Positions 1 through 11,700 of a DNA stretch of 64,000 bases are shown piece by piece (the first letter of the stretch is position 1; every line of letters starts with the position of its first letter). The translations under genes and the position numbers were made by a program. The stretch is from Zantedeschia hybrid cultivar (lineage: Eukaryota; Streptophyta; Magnoliopsida; Alismatales; Araceae). The stretch is from the NCBI GenBank assembly GCA_030544215.1, contig JARZZO010000011.1, positions 6,744,001 to 6,808,000 of the forward strand. Reading direction: 5' to 3'. The notes beneath the pieces are model-generated. The model did no database searches, had not been told where the DNA came from, and was given only the letters and a program-made list of their open reading frames with translations.

Positions 1-394
1 TCTCCCAGGCAGCCAACAAGGAAGACGAACGGGCTTGAGCACAACACAAAAGGTTGCCCCATTCAAGGACCCTAGCAAAAATAAAAGATGCAAGAGAATC
101 CATTGACTTAGACTCTTTCTAGAAAATACTTGAGTTCCGTTCTTCCCAAATAGACCATAGAGTGGCATGGAAGACTAGCCACCACACCTTGCAATCGTCT
201 TTGGCCTTCCATTTCCTCCTCCAGCCCATGAAGAGATCCTCATAGAGTTTGGTAAAGGTTGCACACAGTTGATCTTCTCAAAAGTCAGCTTCCATACCAC
301 CCCCATAAAGGGACAGCAAAGGAGGAGGTGCTCCAAAGTTTTGTCATATTGGCCATACAAGGAGCAAGTGGCATTAATTCCATCCAGAAAAGCA
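1..394 (-). mobile_element. LINE remnant with reverse-transcriptase zinc-binding region, runs off left edge
   Basis: The minus strand reads DKTLEHLLLCCPFMGVVWK near 300-360. This matches the zf-RVT pattern (a histidine-leucine pair, cysteine-proline, then a trailing V-W) found at the C-terminus of plant L1-type LINE ORF2. Only about 60 residues are open, so the copy is broken. It lies in intron 8 of the Fragile-X-F gene, next to the inverted repeat arm that starts near 395. The family assignment is by motif only. Confidence 0.5.
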
Positions 395-495
395 GCGGGA
401 GTTGCCCATGGCTCTCCAAGGGGAAGCTGCAGGAGTTCGAACAGAGCTTCGATTTCTGGCTTTGACGGTGGGGAGACCCTCCAGCACGTCCAACC

Positions 496-497
<2 letters not shown>

Positions 498-531
<34 letters not shown>
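498..531. repeat. (GA)n microsatellite
   Basis: About 17 uninterrupted GA units. The partner arm has (CT)n at 17136-17171, as expected for an inverted copy. Confidence 0.95.
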
Positions 532-634
532 ACCTCTATCATTTGGTTGGGTGGGTGACAGTGAGTTAAAGGTAAGTCACGTTTAACAATGGTAAAGTTA
601 AGAAATATTGACGGAATGAAACAGCAGGGATTCT

Positions 635-1760
635 CAACTCAACTCAACCAAACCTTAATCTCAAATAATTAGGGTCAGCTATATGGATTCTCTGTCTCCA
701 CTCTAAACAATTTTGGGCTACTTCTTCTGAAAAGTTCAAAACCTCCAAATCATATTGTACTACCCTCTTCCAAGTTAATCTAGGTCTACCCCTTCCTTTC
801 TTCCCCTCCTCTATCCTAATATACTCCACTTTTCTAACTGAAGCCTCCCTAGGTCTACGCCTAATATGCCCAAACCATCTCAATCTCCCTTCTCTCAATT
901 TGTCCTCAATTGGTATCACTCCCACCTTTTCTCTAATATACTCATTACGAATTTAATCTAACCTAACATGTATGCACATCCACCTTAACATTCTCATCTC
1001 GGCAATACTCATCTTGGAGACATGTTGCCCCTTCATTGCGCAACACTCGCTACCATACAACATCTATGTAGTCAGAGGCGAGAGGCGAGCGAGGCGACCA
1101 AGGGTTCGCCTCAGCCTCAAATGCCTACGCGATCGCCTAGGCATTTAAGGCGATGTGTTTCTCCCATACAACACTGTGAAGGAAGAAAATGACAATACGA
1201 GGAAACTAAATAAAATATCCAAGATAATCATATATAAGACCTTAAGAAACATTGATCGTGACCAACATGTAATCATCAATTTGTATAAAGCACTCATATA
1301 TATAGTGCATGGTCTTAAGAATCATAAAAAATAAGAAAACAATGTAGCAACATGTAAGAAAAAAGGGGGAAAATGTGGCAGCATGTAAGAGAAAAATGGT
1401 ATTGGATATTGTTAAACGAGGCATTCACTTTAGAATAATTAAGAGTAAGAAAAGTAGTACGACATAATTAAAAAACAAACAAACATTTGACAGACTTTAT
1501 AAGCAAGTGCCTATGTGAGTGAAGCGAACATGAGGCGAGGCGAGGCGAGGCGCTCTTGGCTTGCCTCAACCTTTTTCATCGCCTAGGCGAGTGAGGCGAT
1601 CGCCTTTGATAACATAGTACAACATTGCAGGTCTTATCGCCGTATGGTGGAATTTTCCTTTTAACTTTGTTAGGATCTTGCGGTCACACAAGACTCCCAT
1701 GGCAATTCTCTTATTATGCATCATCTCAGGTGACGCAAGTATTCAGACATCTAGCTATCT
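635..1760 (-). mobile_element. RTE-type LINE, 3' fragment, interrupted by a hAT-like element
   Basis: The minus strand encodes the C-terminus of an RTE-clade reverse transcriptase: KLREGRLRWFGHIRRRP, then VEYIRIEEGKKGRGRPRLTW, then a conserved tryptophan-arginine and IHIADPN segment. The element ends in the gttgagttgag-type tail seen near 635-650, typical of plant RTE elements. The 5' part is missing and the frame is interrupted by the insertion at 1064-1617. It is one arm of the inverted pair in this gene's introns. Confidence 0.8.
1064..1617. mobile_element. Non-autonomous hAT-like element with GGCGAG/CGCCTAGG words
   Basis: A perfect 8 bp target-site duplication, tacaacat, lies at 1056-1063 and 1618-1625. 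The partner arm at about 16560 shows the uninterrupted site. The ends begin CTATGTAGTCAGAGGCGA and, read from the other side, CTATGTTATCAAAGGCGA: an 18 bp terminal inverted repeat with three mismatches. Both subterminal regions are packed with gaggcgag and cgcctaggcg words. The interior is AT-rich and shares a stretch with 21500-21740. An 8 bp duplication and these ends fit the hAT superfamily. No transposase is present. Confidence 0.88.
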
Positions 1761-2175
1761 AGGTGGATACTATATTTAACATCAACACTAACACATCTAG
1801 CTGTATAAGTGAGAACACACAGATATATCATTCCAATACTCTAAAGTCTCATATAATATCACGGAGAGATACTTTGTTGGACACTAGCTACTCCCATCTA
1901 TGCTCACACAAACGCATACAACAGCAACCATCAATGGTATCAACAAACATTCCAAAATTATATGTCATGTAGCCAATATGTAGAATGGAATACCACATAT
2001 CATGTTTAGGTCCACCTGATGGGAATCAATGAATTCTAACCAAGTGAAAAGAAAAATATTTTGTGGCAATGTTTCAGACTTCATTTTGTACGAGTTTCAT
2101 TTTTGGATTTTCAAGGTCAAACACACCTCGGTAACCCACTTACTCGACCCCCACCCCAGCCGCAACCATGTGTGG

Positions 2176-2757
2176 ACCGAGTTAGTGGAGTGTCGAAGGG
2201 CGCTCGAAGGTCAAACACACCTCAGGGATCCTCCCAGGGGAGTGCAAGGGCCTGAGAGATCCCAGTTCAACCCCGTAACCCTTTGGAGGAACTCAAGACC
2301 GAGGCCTTGAGCCAACCCACCTAGGGGCCGTGTTCTGTACAAGTTTCATTTATTATATTGAAATGTGTGGGTTTCATAATCGTTGCTTGTATTTTAGTGT
2401 TCACAATAAATTTTCCCCTACTTTTTGGTAACTTTTCTTTTACCCCTCGTTATGGTATGCAATGTCAATGAATGTAACTCTTCCATCTTTTGTCTTCTTG
2501 GGGAGGGGAGCTAGAGCTTCACACTTTCTTGATGTTCTTATATAGGGGGTCTTTTATTGCTGCCCCTTCTTACTTGTACATGTTCTCTTTTATTTTTATA
2601 ATACAAGTGGTACCATCCACTCCCCCCCCCCCAAAAAAAAAAAAACACTTGTTAGGATTAGATTTACAGTAGAGAGTATACTTCAAAGATGTTTGTTTCA
2701 CAATCAGCTTTGATGATATTGCAAGTCTCAAATCATAATTACTGAAAAAAAAATTAC
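2176..2757. other. Intron 8 sequence with a LINE-like 3' tail
   Basis: No coding exon is seen here. At 2604-2645 the motif gtggtaccatccact is followed by a C-tract and 13 A residues. The same motif precedes a poly-A at 15689-15721, suggesting a shared LINE 3' end. The rest is unremarkable intron sequence. Confidence 0.45.
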
Positions 2758-5700
2758 CTCAAGATGCATACACAGAATAACTTGAAAGCCCACAAGTGGA
2801 ATTTTCATAACATGCCCTCCAATATCTGGTAAACCACATAACCGGTCTTGCTGCTGGTCATCCAGTGAAGGAAGCACTAAGCCACTACTCCATTCACGGT
2901 ATCTTAATGTTGTTGAGGATGAGCCTGGATCTCCATGATTGCCTTGCCTATGAATCATTGGATTGGACCACTTTGTACAGACAAGAAAGGCAAAACATTC
3001 TGCAATTCTGTACACAGAGCAAAAGTTTTTTACAAAAAGATGCATGGTTGATCAACAATAGAGTGTTTTTTAAACAACATAAACTCAGAATAAACATACC
3101 CATAGTTTATAAACAAATCCCACCAGCCTAATGCACCTACATCACCTGCATTATAATACAAATACTCCATCATCATGTAATGCATATGACCTTATTTACA
3201 GTTCTTGTATAAAAATCAGACAACAGGCTTAGATGAAATACTTTGTGTACATGTGTTTGTTTCGGACCTTTTCCTATGCATGTCTCTCCTATCGGATTCT
3301 TTAAAAATCCATATCATTTTTGTTTTTATCTGGAGGAATATAGGTCGATTTTATGTATTTTATTTATTGGACTATGAGAGCTTGGGATTAGCCCTCAGAG
3401 AGTCCGGGACTTCGGATCAGGCGAAGATCCGAATATATGACATCTCTCCACTGACCTCAGTCAGTGTTAATTACGTCAAGCAACCGCTCGACAACCCTTG
3501 ATTAACCGTCCGTTGATGCCCTTATAACATGCAACACTACTACTACAGGCAGCACATGCATATGAAGATATATTTTAGGTTAAGCTCTTGGCCACACTCA
3601 AGTTTAAGATGGGTTTATATGATTTTGGATTGATGCCAAGTTATCTGGATTGATTCCAAGTATTTTAGACCCATAAGAGTATTTTTGTAATTATGTCAAG
3701 TTGGAGGGTATAGGGATATTATTGTCACTTTAGTGTGTGAAATGAGTTTTAAAGTTTTAGGAAGGTTTCAAAACCTTAAGAGGTATTTTAGAGTTATTTT
3801 AAGTGTGTTTGGGTTGTAAGGGTATTTTGGTAATTTTACCCGAATTGAATTTTAGACTTAAAGTCTATTTTTATTTTTTTTCTGAGATTTTTATTTATTT
3901 TTATCATACTGAGGGTATTTTGATAATTTTACCCATCTTATTAAGGTTTGGAGGGTATTTTGGGCATATGAGAGGTTTTGATATTTTTTAAGAATTTTCT
4001 GTGATTTTTACTGATTTTTATCATGGGTGAGGGTATTTTTGTAATTTTATTGAGTTCTAGGGACATTTTGGTCATTTCAAAAAAATTATATGTTTTTAGA
4101 TTTGGTTCTCTGTTTTTTACTGATTTTTACAGAATTTACTGATTTTTTATTAATTTTACTTATTTTTATTAATTAATTGGATATGTGAAGGATATTTAAG
4201 TCATATTTTTTTGTTCATGTAATTTTCAGATTTGGTTTTCTGATTTGTACCGAGTATTATTGGGTTTTACAGAATTTTTCTGATTTTTATGTTCATTTTA
4301 TTGATTTTAAATAATATTTACAGATTTTGTTAATTAATTAAGTATGGGGGATATTTAAGTCATTTTTAACTTAAGTATATTATTTTATATCTCAATGTTT
4401 CATTATTGAGTTTTGATTATGAGTCTAAATTTAATTATGTATGGGATGAGGCTAAGGGTATTTTAGAACATTTAATTATGTACTTATGCATTTTAATTAG
4501 TTATTAAACTAATTAATAATTTAATTATGTATGTAAAAATATAATAATACAATGTTACTTAAGTAATAGATTTATGAACACACATGCACACACATATGCT
4601 CAAAGAACAAATAGTGGCATTTCATTCATTATTTCGACATAATACCGTCTTATAGAACGGTGATTTTACAACATAAATTTGGCAGAACTTCCCCTTAGGA
4701 ATAAACCTTAGGAAGAGAGCCAGCCCTCCAAGAAAATATCTCTTCCAAATCGCAGCAAACCCAGGCAAGAGTATCGGATTTGGTCTTCAAATTGGCAGAG
4801 TTTTCCCTATGAAATTTTGGGCCAAATGGGCGTGGAGTACTTCTTACCCCTTGGGGGGTATTTATAGGCCATGGGGGCCTCAACCGGTGGGGGTGCCCAC
4901 CGGAATTCTTTGAGGTGGGGGGTACCCACCGGAATTCTTTGAGGTGGGGGGAACCCACCAGTTTGCTTCTCTCTCTTCTCCTTTTCTCTTTTTCTTTATT
5001 TAATAAGGGTGAGAGGAGAGAGTGAGAGAGAGACTTGAGGGGGGGGGGGGGGGGGGGGGGCGGTGGGCACCCCCACCGGTTGGATCCCCCCCCCCCACCG
5101 GTTTGAGAACCGGTGGGGGGGCTTCCCCCTTCCCTTTTTTTCTCTTTAAAAAGGGTCCAACAAATGCCCCCCCCGAGACATGTGCCGGAGATGAAGACGA
5201 CGGTGCATGCCCCGTGCCCCATTTGGCTACAAGAATCATCATTTTGCACGCTTGAGGAGTTCTCAGATGCAGCATGCCGGTGTTGTCTTGATGAATTCCC
5301 ATGTCTTGCCTTATGTATTTGCGACTATTAGAAGTCAACCGTCGTCTCGTATATGTCAGGCGACACATCGCTTTGGCTTATCATGTTTATGCTCCATCCG
5401 AGCTCATCTGGGTCCCGATGACCCTCGATTTTGGTATTTTAGATACCTCAAAATACGTCCAGGAAGTCTTGTTTTCATAACTTTTCGACTTTTCAGATGT
5501 ATTTGGAAGTGTCCAACTTCTCTGATTATGGGAATCCTCTTGGCCTTCATGACTTGGAGGTTCCCCGAGAGTTAATGCCGCTCGAATCTTTCGACGTTTA
5601 CTTGGATTCTGAGGGATCTCTTGGCCTTCATAACAAGGAGACTCCTTAAGAATACACAAACGAGTCGTTTAATTCTTCCGGCATTTGCTCTTTCTTAGAG

Positions 5701-8700
5701 TATCAATACCTTATATTGGCATTTCCATGAACTCCACACGAAGCGTTCTGGACTGGCCTAATATCTAGTTCATAGCAATTTAACTTTGTCCTATTACTTC
5801 ATTAGGACTTGGTCGATTTTTGTTTTTCGAGCTTTTATTGCAGCTCTCTGGCGCTGATTTCATCTCTCTATCTTCTTGTAGCTTGTTGTCTTTGTCCTCA
5901 TGGCCCACACGGGAGTTCCTCCCATGGCGGGACATGGGGACGATATTCCAGTCCCGCTAATTGTCGAGAAATCTTTCGCCAAAGTGAGCCGAGATTGAAA
6001 CTATCGAGGCAGGCTATACAGCTCGGGTTGCGGAGACTCTTATGCTCCAATATCAGAAGGGTATTGTCCTTTCTAGTATCGCGGACGCCTAGATTGCTTC
6101 TCTGCGCCTACAGGCATACATTCTTGAAGTTTTATTTGGAGTAAGAACTCTTATTCTGTGGCAGCCATTGATCATTACTTTGACTAGCACTCCGGAGATA
6201 GAGCCGAATTTTCTTCAAAGGCTTGAAGTTTTCCATTTGCTGGTAGATAGTCTATTGCAGTCTCTGGGGGGGGGGGGGGCGGTGGGCACCCCCACCGGTT
6301 GGATCCCCCCCCCACCGGTTTGAGAACCGGTGGGGGGGCTTCCCCCTTCCCTTTTTTTCTCTTTAAAAAGGGTCCAACAAATGCCCCCCCCGAGACATGT
6401 GCCGGAGATGAAGACGACGGTGCATGCCCCGTGCCCCATTTGGCTACAAGAATCATCATTTTGCACGCTTGAGGAGTTCTCAGATGCAGCATGCCGGTGT
6501 TGTCTTGATGAATTCCCATGTCTTGCCTTATGTATTTGCGACTATTAGAAGTCAACCGTCGTCTCGTATATGTCAGGCGACACATCGCTTTGGCTTATCA
6601 TGTTTATGCTCCATCCGAGCTCATCTGGGTCCCGATGACCCTCGATTTTGGTATTTTAGATACCTCAAAATACGTCCAGGAAGTCTTGTTTTCATAACTT
6701 TTCGACTTTTCAGATGTATTTGGAAGTGTCCAACTTCTCTGATTATGGGAATCCTCTTGGCCTTCATGACTTGGAGGTTCCCCGAGAGTTAATGCCGCTC
6801 GAATCTTTCGACGTTTACTTGGATTCTGAGGGATCTCTTGGCCTTCATAACAAGGAGACTCCTTAAGAATACACAAACGAGTCGTTTAATTCTTCCGGCA
6901 TTTGCTCTTTCTTAGAGTATCAATACCTTATATTGGCATTTCCATGAACTCCACACGAAGCGTTCTGGACTGGCCTAATATCTAGTTCATAGCAATTTAA
7001 CTTTGTCCTATTACTTCATTAGGACTTGGTCGATTTTTGTTTTTCGAGCTTTTATTGCAGCTCTCTGGCGCTGATTTCATCTCTCTATCTTCTTGTAGCT
7101 TGTTGTCTTTGTCCTCATGGCCCACACGGGAGTTCCTCCCATGGCGGGACATGGGGACGATATTCCAGTCCCGCTAATTGTCGAGAAATCTTTCGCCAAA
7201 GTGAGCCGAGATTGAAACTATCGAGGCAGGCTATACAGCTCGGGTTGCGGAGACTCTTATGCTCCAATATCAGAAGGGTATTGTCCTTTCTAGTATCGCG
7301 GACGCCTAGATTGCTTCTCTGCGCCTACAGGCATACATTCTTGAAGTTTTATTTGGAGTAAGAACTCTTATTCTGTGGCAGCCATTGATCATTACTTTGA
7401 CTAGCACTCCGGAGATGGAGCCGAATTTTCTTCAAAGGCTTGAAGTTTTCCATTTGCTGGTAGATATTGCAGTCTCTGGCGGGACATGGCTCTTCCCTAG
7501 ACCAGACTTGATCTGCTATTTCTCTACTATAGTTCTTGTTGCCTCCCCTTTTGTCGAAGAACTCGAACTACCCCGCAGACTCGTCTCGAACTTCAGTATA
7601 TTATTTCTGAAAATCAATACTAAGCTTGAGTGGTATGAATTCTTTGTTGTATATTGCCTATATTATTTTTTCTTTTTTCTTTTTTTTTCCATAACTAATA
7701 CTAGCGTCTTTTCAGGTTTTCACCAGCATTAGCCCTCTCTTATTTTTGCCTGTGCGCCCTTGCGGGTTTTCACACAGCGGGGTTACCCGATTTTGCCTAA
7801 GGTACCCTTTCGGGTTTTCACCTTAACTAAGTATAAGACCTTTTTACCCTTAACCGATCCCTTTGAGGACGAGATCGATTAAGTCCGTCGGGACACCTCG
7901 TTTTTAAGCCCCATTTTTTTCATTTTTTTTCTTCTTTTTTTTTTTTTTTTTTTTGTTCGGTAGGGAATTACGGTTTCCCTGAGAACCGCTCATAAATATA
8001 TGTAGGGAACTAAGTCTTCCCTGAGAACCGATAAGAAATATATGTAGGGAACTGAGACCTCCCTGAGAACCGATAAGGAATTATATATAGGGAACTGAGT
8101 CTTCCCTGAGAACCGATAAGAAACATACGTAGGGAATTGAGGCCTCCCTGAGAACCGATAAGGAATTATATGTAGGGAACTGAGTCTTCCCTGAGAACCG
8201 ATAAGGAATTATATGTAGGGAACTTAGTCTTCCCTGAGAATCGATAAGGAATTATATGTAGGGGACTGAGTCTCCCTGTGCGTCGTTAAGAAATATCTGT
8301 AGGGAACTGAGTCTTCCCTGAGAACCAATAAGGAATTATATGTAGGGAACTGAGTCTTCCCTGAAAATCGATAAAGAATATATGTAGGGAACTGAGGCCT
8401 CCCTATGCGCCGTTAAGAAATATCTGTAGGGAACTAAGTCTTCCCTGAGAACCGATAAGGAATTATATGTAGGGAACTGAGTCTTCCCTAAGAATCGATA
8501 AAGAATATATGTAGGGAACTGAGGCCTCCCTGTGCGCCGTTAAGAAATATATGTAGGGAACTGAGTCTTCCCTGAGAACCGATAAGGAATTATACGTAGG
8601 GAACTGAATCTTCCATGAGAATCGATAAGGAATATATGTAGGGAACTGAGGCCTCCCTGTGCGCCGCTAAGAAATATCTGTAGGGAACTGAGTCTTCCCT

Positions 8701-11700
8701 GAGAACCGATAAGGAATATACGTAGGGAACTGAGGCCTCCCTGAGAACCGATAAGGAATTATATGTAGAGAACTGAGTCTTCCCTGAAAACCGATAAGAA
8801 ATTATATGTAGGGAACTGAGTCTTCCCTGAGAATCGATACGGAATATATGTAGTTTTCGAGAAAACGGGGTTCTAGGTAGCCGTGAATTTTGGGATACAA
8901 CGGCTCCCGGAGACCGAGGATTTTGAGATATTGGACCTCCTGTAGGCGAATTCCGGGGTTTAATGCCTCCCGTAGGCGAAATATGAACTTCAGGATTTAA
9001 AGCCTCCTGCAGGCGAATTTCGAGGTTTAATGCCTCCCGTAGGCGAATATGAATTTCGGGGATTAAAGCCTCCCGTGGGCGACATATGAACTTCAGGATG
9101 TAAAGCCTCTCGCAGGCGAATTCCGGGGTTTAATGCCTCCCGTAGGCGAAATATGAACTTCAGGATTTAAAGCCTCCCGTGGGCAAACTATAAATTTTAG
9201 GATTTAAAGCCTCCCGTGAGCAAATTCCGGAGTTTAACGCCTTCCGTAGGCGAATTCCGAAGTTTAACGTCTCTCGTAGGCGAAATATGAGTTCCAGGAT
9301 TTAAAGCCTCTTGTAGGCGAAATATGAATTCCGGGATTTAATGCCTCCCGTAGGCGAAATATGAATTCCGAGATTCAAAGCCTCCCGTGGGCGAAATATG
9401 AATTCCAGGATTTAAAGCCTCCCGTAGGCGAATTCTAGAGTTTAACGCCTCCCGTAGGCGAAATATGACTCCGGGGCTTAAAGCCTCCCGTGGGCGAAAT
9501 ATGAACTCCGAGATTCAAAGCCTCTCGTAGGAGAAATATGAATTCCAGGATTTAAAACCTCCTGTAGGGCGAATTCCGAAGTTTTAATGCCTCCCGTAGA
9601 CGAAATATGAATTCCATGATTTAAAGCCTCCTGTAGGGCGAATTCAAGAGTTTAACGCCTCCCGTAGGCGAAATATGAATTTCAAGATTTAAAGCCTCAT
9701 GTAGGGCGAATTCCGGAGTTTAACGCCTCCCGTAGGCAAAACATGAATTCTGGGATTTAATGCCTCCTGCTCTGGCGAAACTTGCTGATGGGAAAGCAGT
9801 GACATACTCATCTGAATCTCCTCCAATGCCGCCACGATAGATCCTTCTGGAGTGGGGGTCGCTGGAGGATATGATGGCATCACTTCCTGCTCCAGAGGGG
9901 CATCTATATCCTTATTTATAGGCTCTTCTTTTAAGGAGTTTTCATCCATATGGACGACATTTGCTGCAAATGTTTGTCTGAGCATTCGATGTGGCTAAAG
10001 CGGGTCTACCAGATATTTTTCCATCTCCACGGCCCCTTCTCGGATAAGCATTTCAATTTCCCCTTTGCAGATATAACAATCTTCTATTACATGTCCCTAC
10101 ATACGATGGTACATACAATAGTTGGGTTCATCTATTTTACCAACTTCTGCTGGCCTTTTTGGTTCAGGTAGCATCAAAAGATTGGCCCGTATGCAGACAT
10201 TAAACAACTCTCTTGTATGCTCTCTGATGAAAGAGTAAGGCATTTTCCTTCTCTCATTAAGGGTGGCATATGATCCCCTTCTATTGGATGTTGAGGCATT
10301 TGAATTGTTCTTGCCCCCTGTATTTTCTACAGCCGAAGTGAAGTCTATGGCATTGACCTCTTCTGTATCTATATTTTGCTTCTTTGGGACTTTCCCCCCA
10401 ATGGGGGCAATAGTTGGATGGTCTGCGAAGAATATTTCGACCTCCGTCACAATGTTATTTAGTTGATCAAAGTTCTTGACATTTGTGATAATCAGTTTTT
10501 CACTTATTTCAGACTTTAAGCCCCTTTTGCACAATCGTACCGCATCCTCGTAGGTCGGCGGATTGTCGCATTTCATGCAGAAGTTCTGCCATTTTTTGAT
10601 ATAGTCGGTGGCGGATTCATTCCTGCCTTACTTTAGTGTCACCAATTCAGTGATGGTGACCTTTCGTTCCGACACCTTAAAGCGGTCGAAGAACTTTTTC
10701 TACATTTCCTCTCAACTGTTGATAGAGTTAGACTTCAACTTTGCATACCATTGGAATGCAGTGCCCGTGAGAGAGGTAGAAAAGAACCTCATAAGATAGG
10801 CCTCATCAGTAGCCAGCTCTCCCAAGTCACTCATATAGTGGGCAATATGCTCCTAGGTCGAGCCTTCCCCGTCATACTTGGTGAACTTGGGGCACCTGTT
10901 GTGATCTGGTGGGAGCTTCTTGAACATATGACGTACTAGGAATGGCACTTTGTATAAGTCGAATGTGCCTATTCCGTCGTCTTGTTCTGTTATTTTGGCT
11001 TCAACAATTTGCTCGATAAGATGCTTCTGCAATGCCGTAGCATCATCTGCAGAAGCATGGGATTGCTGAGCATTATGATTGGGCTCCACAACCTGATCTT
11101 CTTGTATCTCATCAGGGTTGAAGTTGACCTCTGCAGCTTGCGGTCTCATCACCGTTGGTATAGGCACTGCCCTTAGAGGTGGTGCATTTACTGGGGGGAC
11201 TTGAGCTACCTTTTGCTGCTCCTCCATCTTTTGTATTAGGCCATAAAGTAAGGCCCTGAGTTGTTGATTTTCCTGCATCCTCTCCTCTATAGTCTGAGGC
11301 TGTATTTGATCTTGAGGTTGTTCTGAAGCGGCTTCAACATCTGAAGCATTTACCCCGTCTTCATCAGCTCCTCCAACAGCATTGCTACTGCCAATTTGGG
11401 ATGGCTTTGCCCCCTGACTTCCTCGATTCAGCAAGCGCATAGCCTGCTCCATTTGACGGGTAATGGGCCCGTCCCGTTGCATCAGATTGATAATATCATT
11501 TGGGTCTTCCGGTAAGGAAAGTTGCCGGTTGGTGATGCTGGAGGTATAGCATGTGTAGACCCGTATGTCATTCTTTGTCATTCTGGCAGTTATCTTTTTT
11601 TTGTGAGTCGATCGGACCAATGCGCCCAATCGCTCGAGAACAGATGTCCGTTGTCGGACTTGTTCATGTGCCTTATAGGCACCTTTTCCCTTTTGACCTC

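Larger units (their letters stand above)
395..2175 (-). repeat. Left arm of a ~1.2 kb inverted duplication (partner 16018-17270)
   Basis: Read on the minus strand, this interval matches 16018-17270 on the plus strand. Shared landmarks in order are the ccgcaacc...gtgtttgacct end, the catttcattagg/gaattgtaac block, the RTE fragment, the microsatellite and the text ending at catgggcaa. The left copy is longer because it carries a 554 bp hAT-like insertion at 1064-1617. By eye the arms are roughly 85-90% identical. Both lie in introns of the same minus-strand gene and face each other. Confidence 0.8.

Noticed and set aside
5387..5659. Duplicated 90-residue minus frames as a remnant of pol
   Set aside because: No protease, reverse transcriptase, RNase H or integrase motif is present. 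The frames recur at 6604-6876 only because the DNA is duplicated.
7957..9775. Regular repeats resembling a CRISPR array
   Set aside because: The units are contiguous tandem repeats with no unique spacers, lie inside a plant LTR retrotransposon, and have no cas genes nearby.
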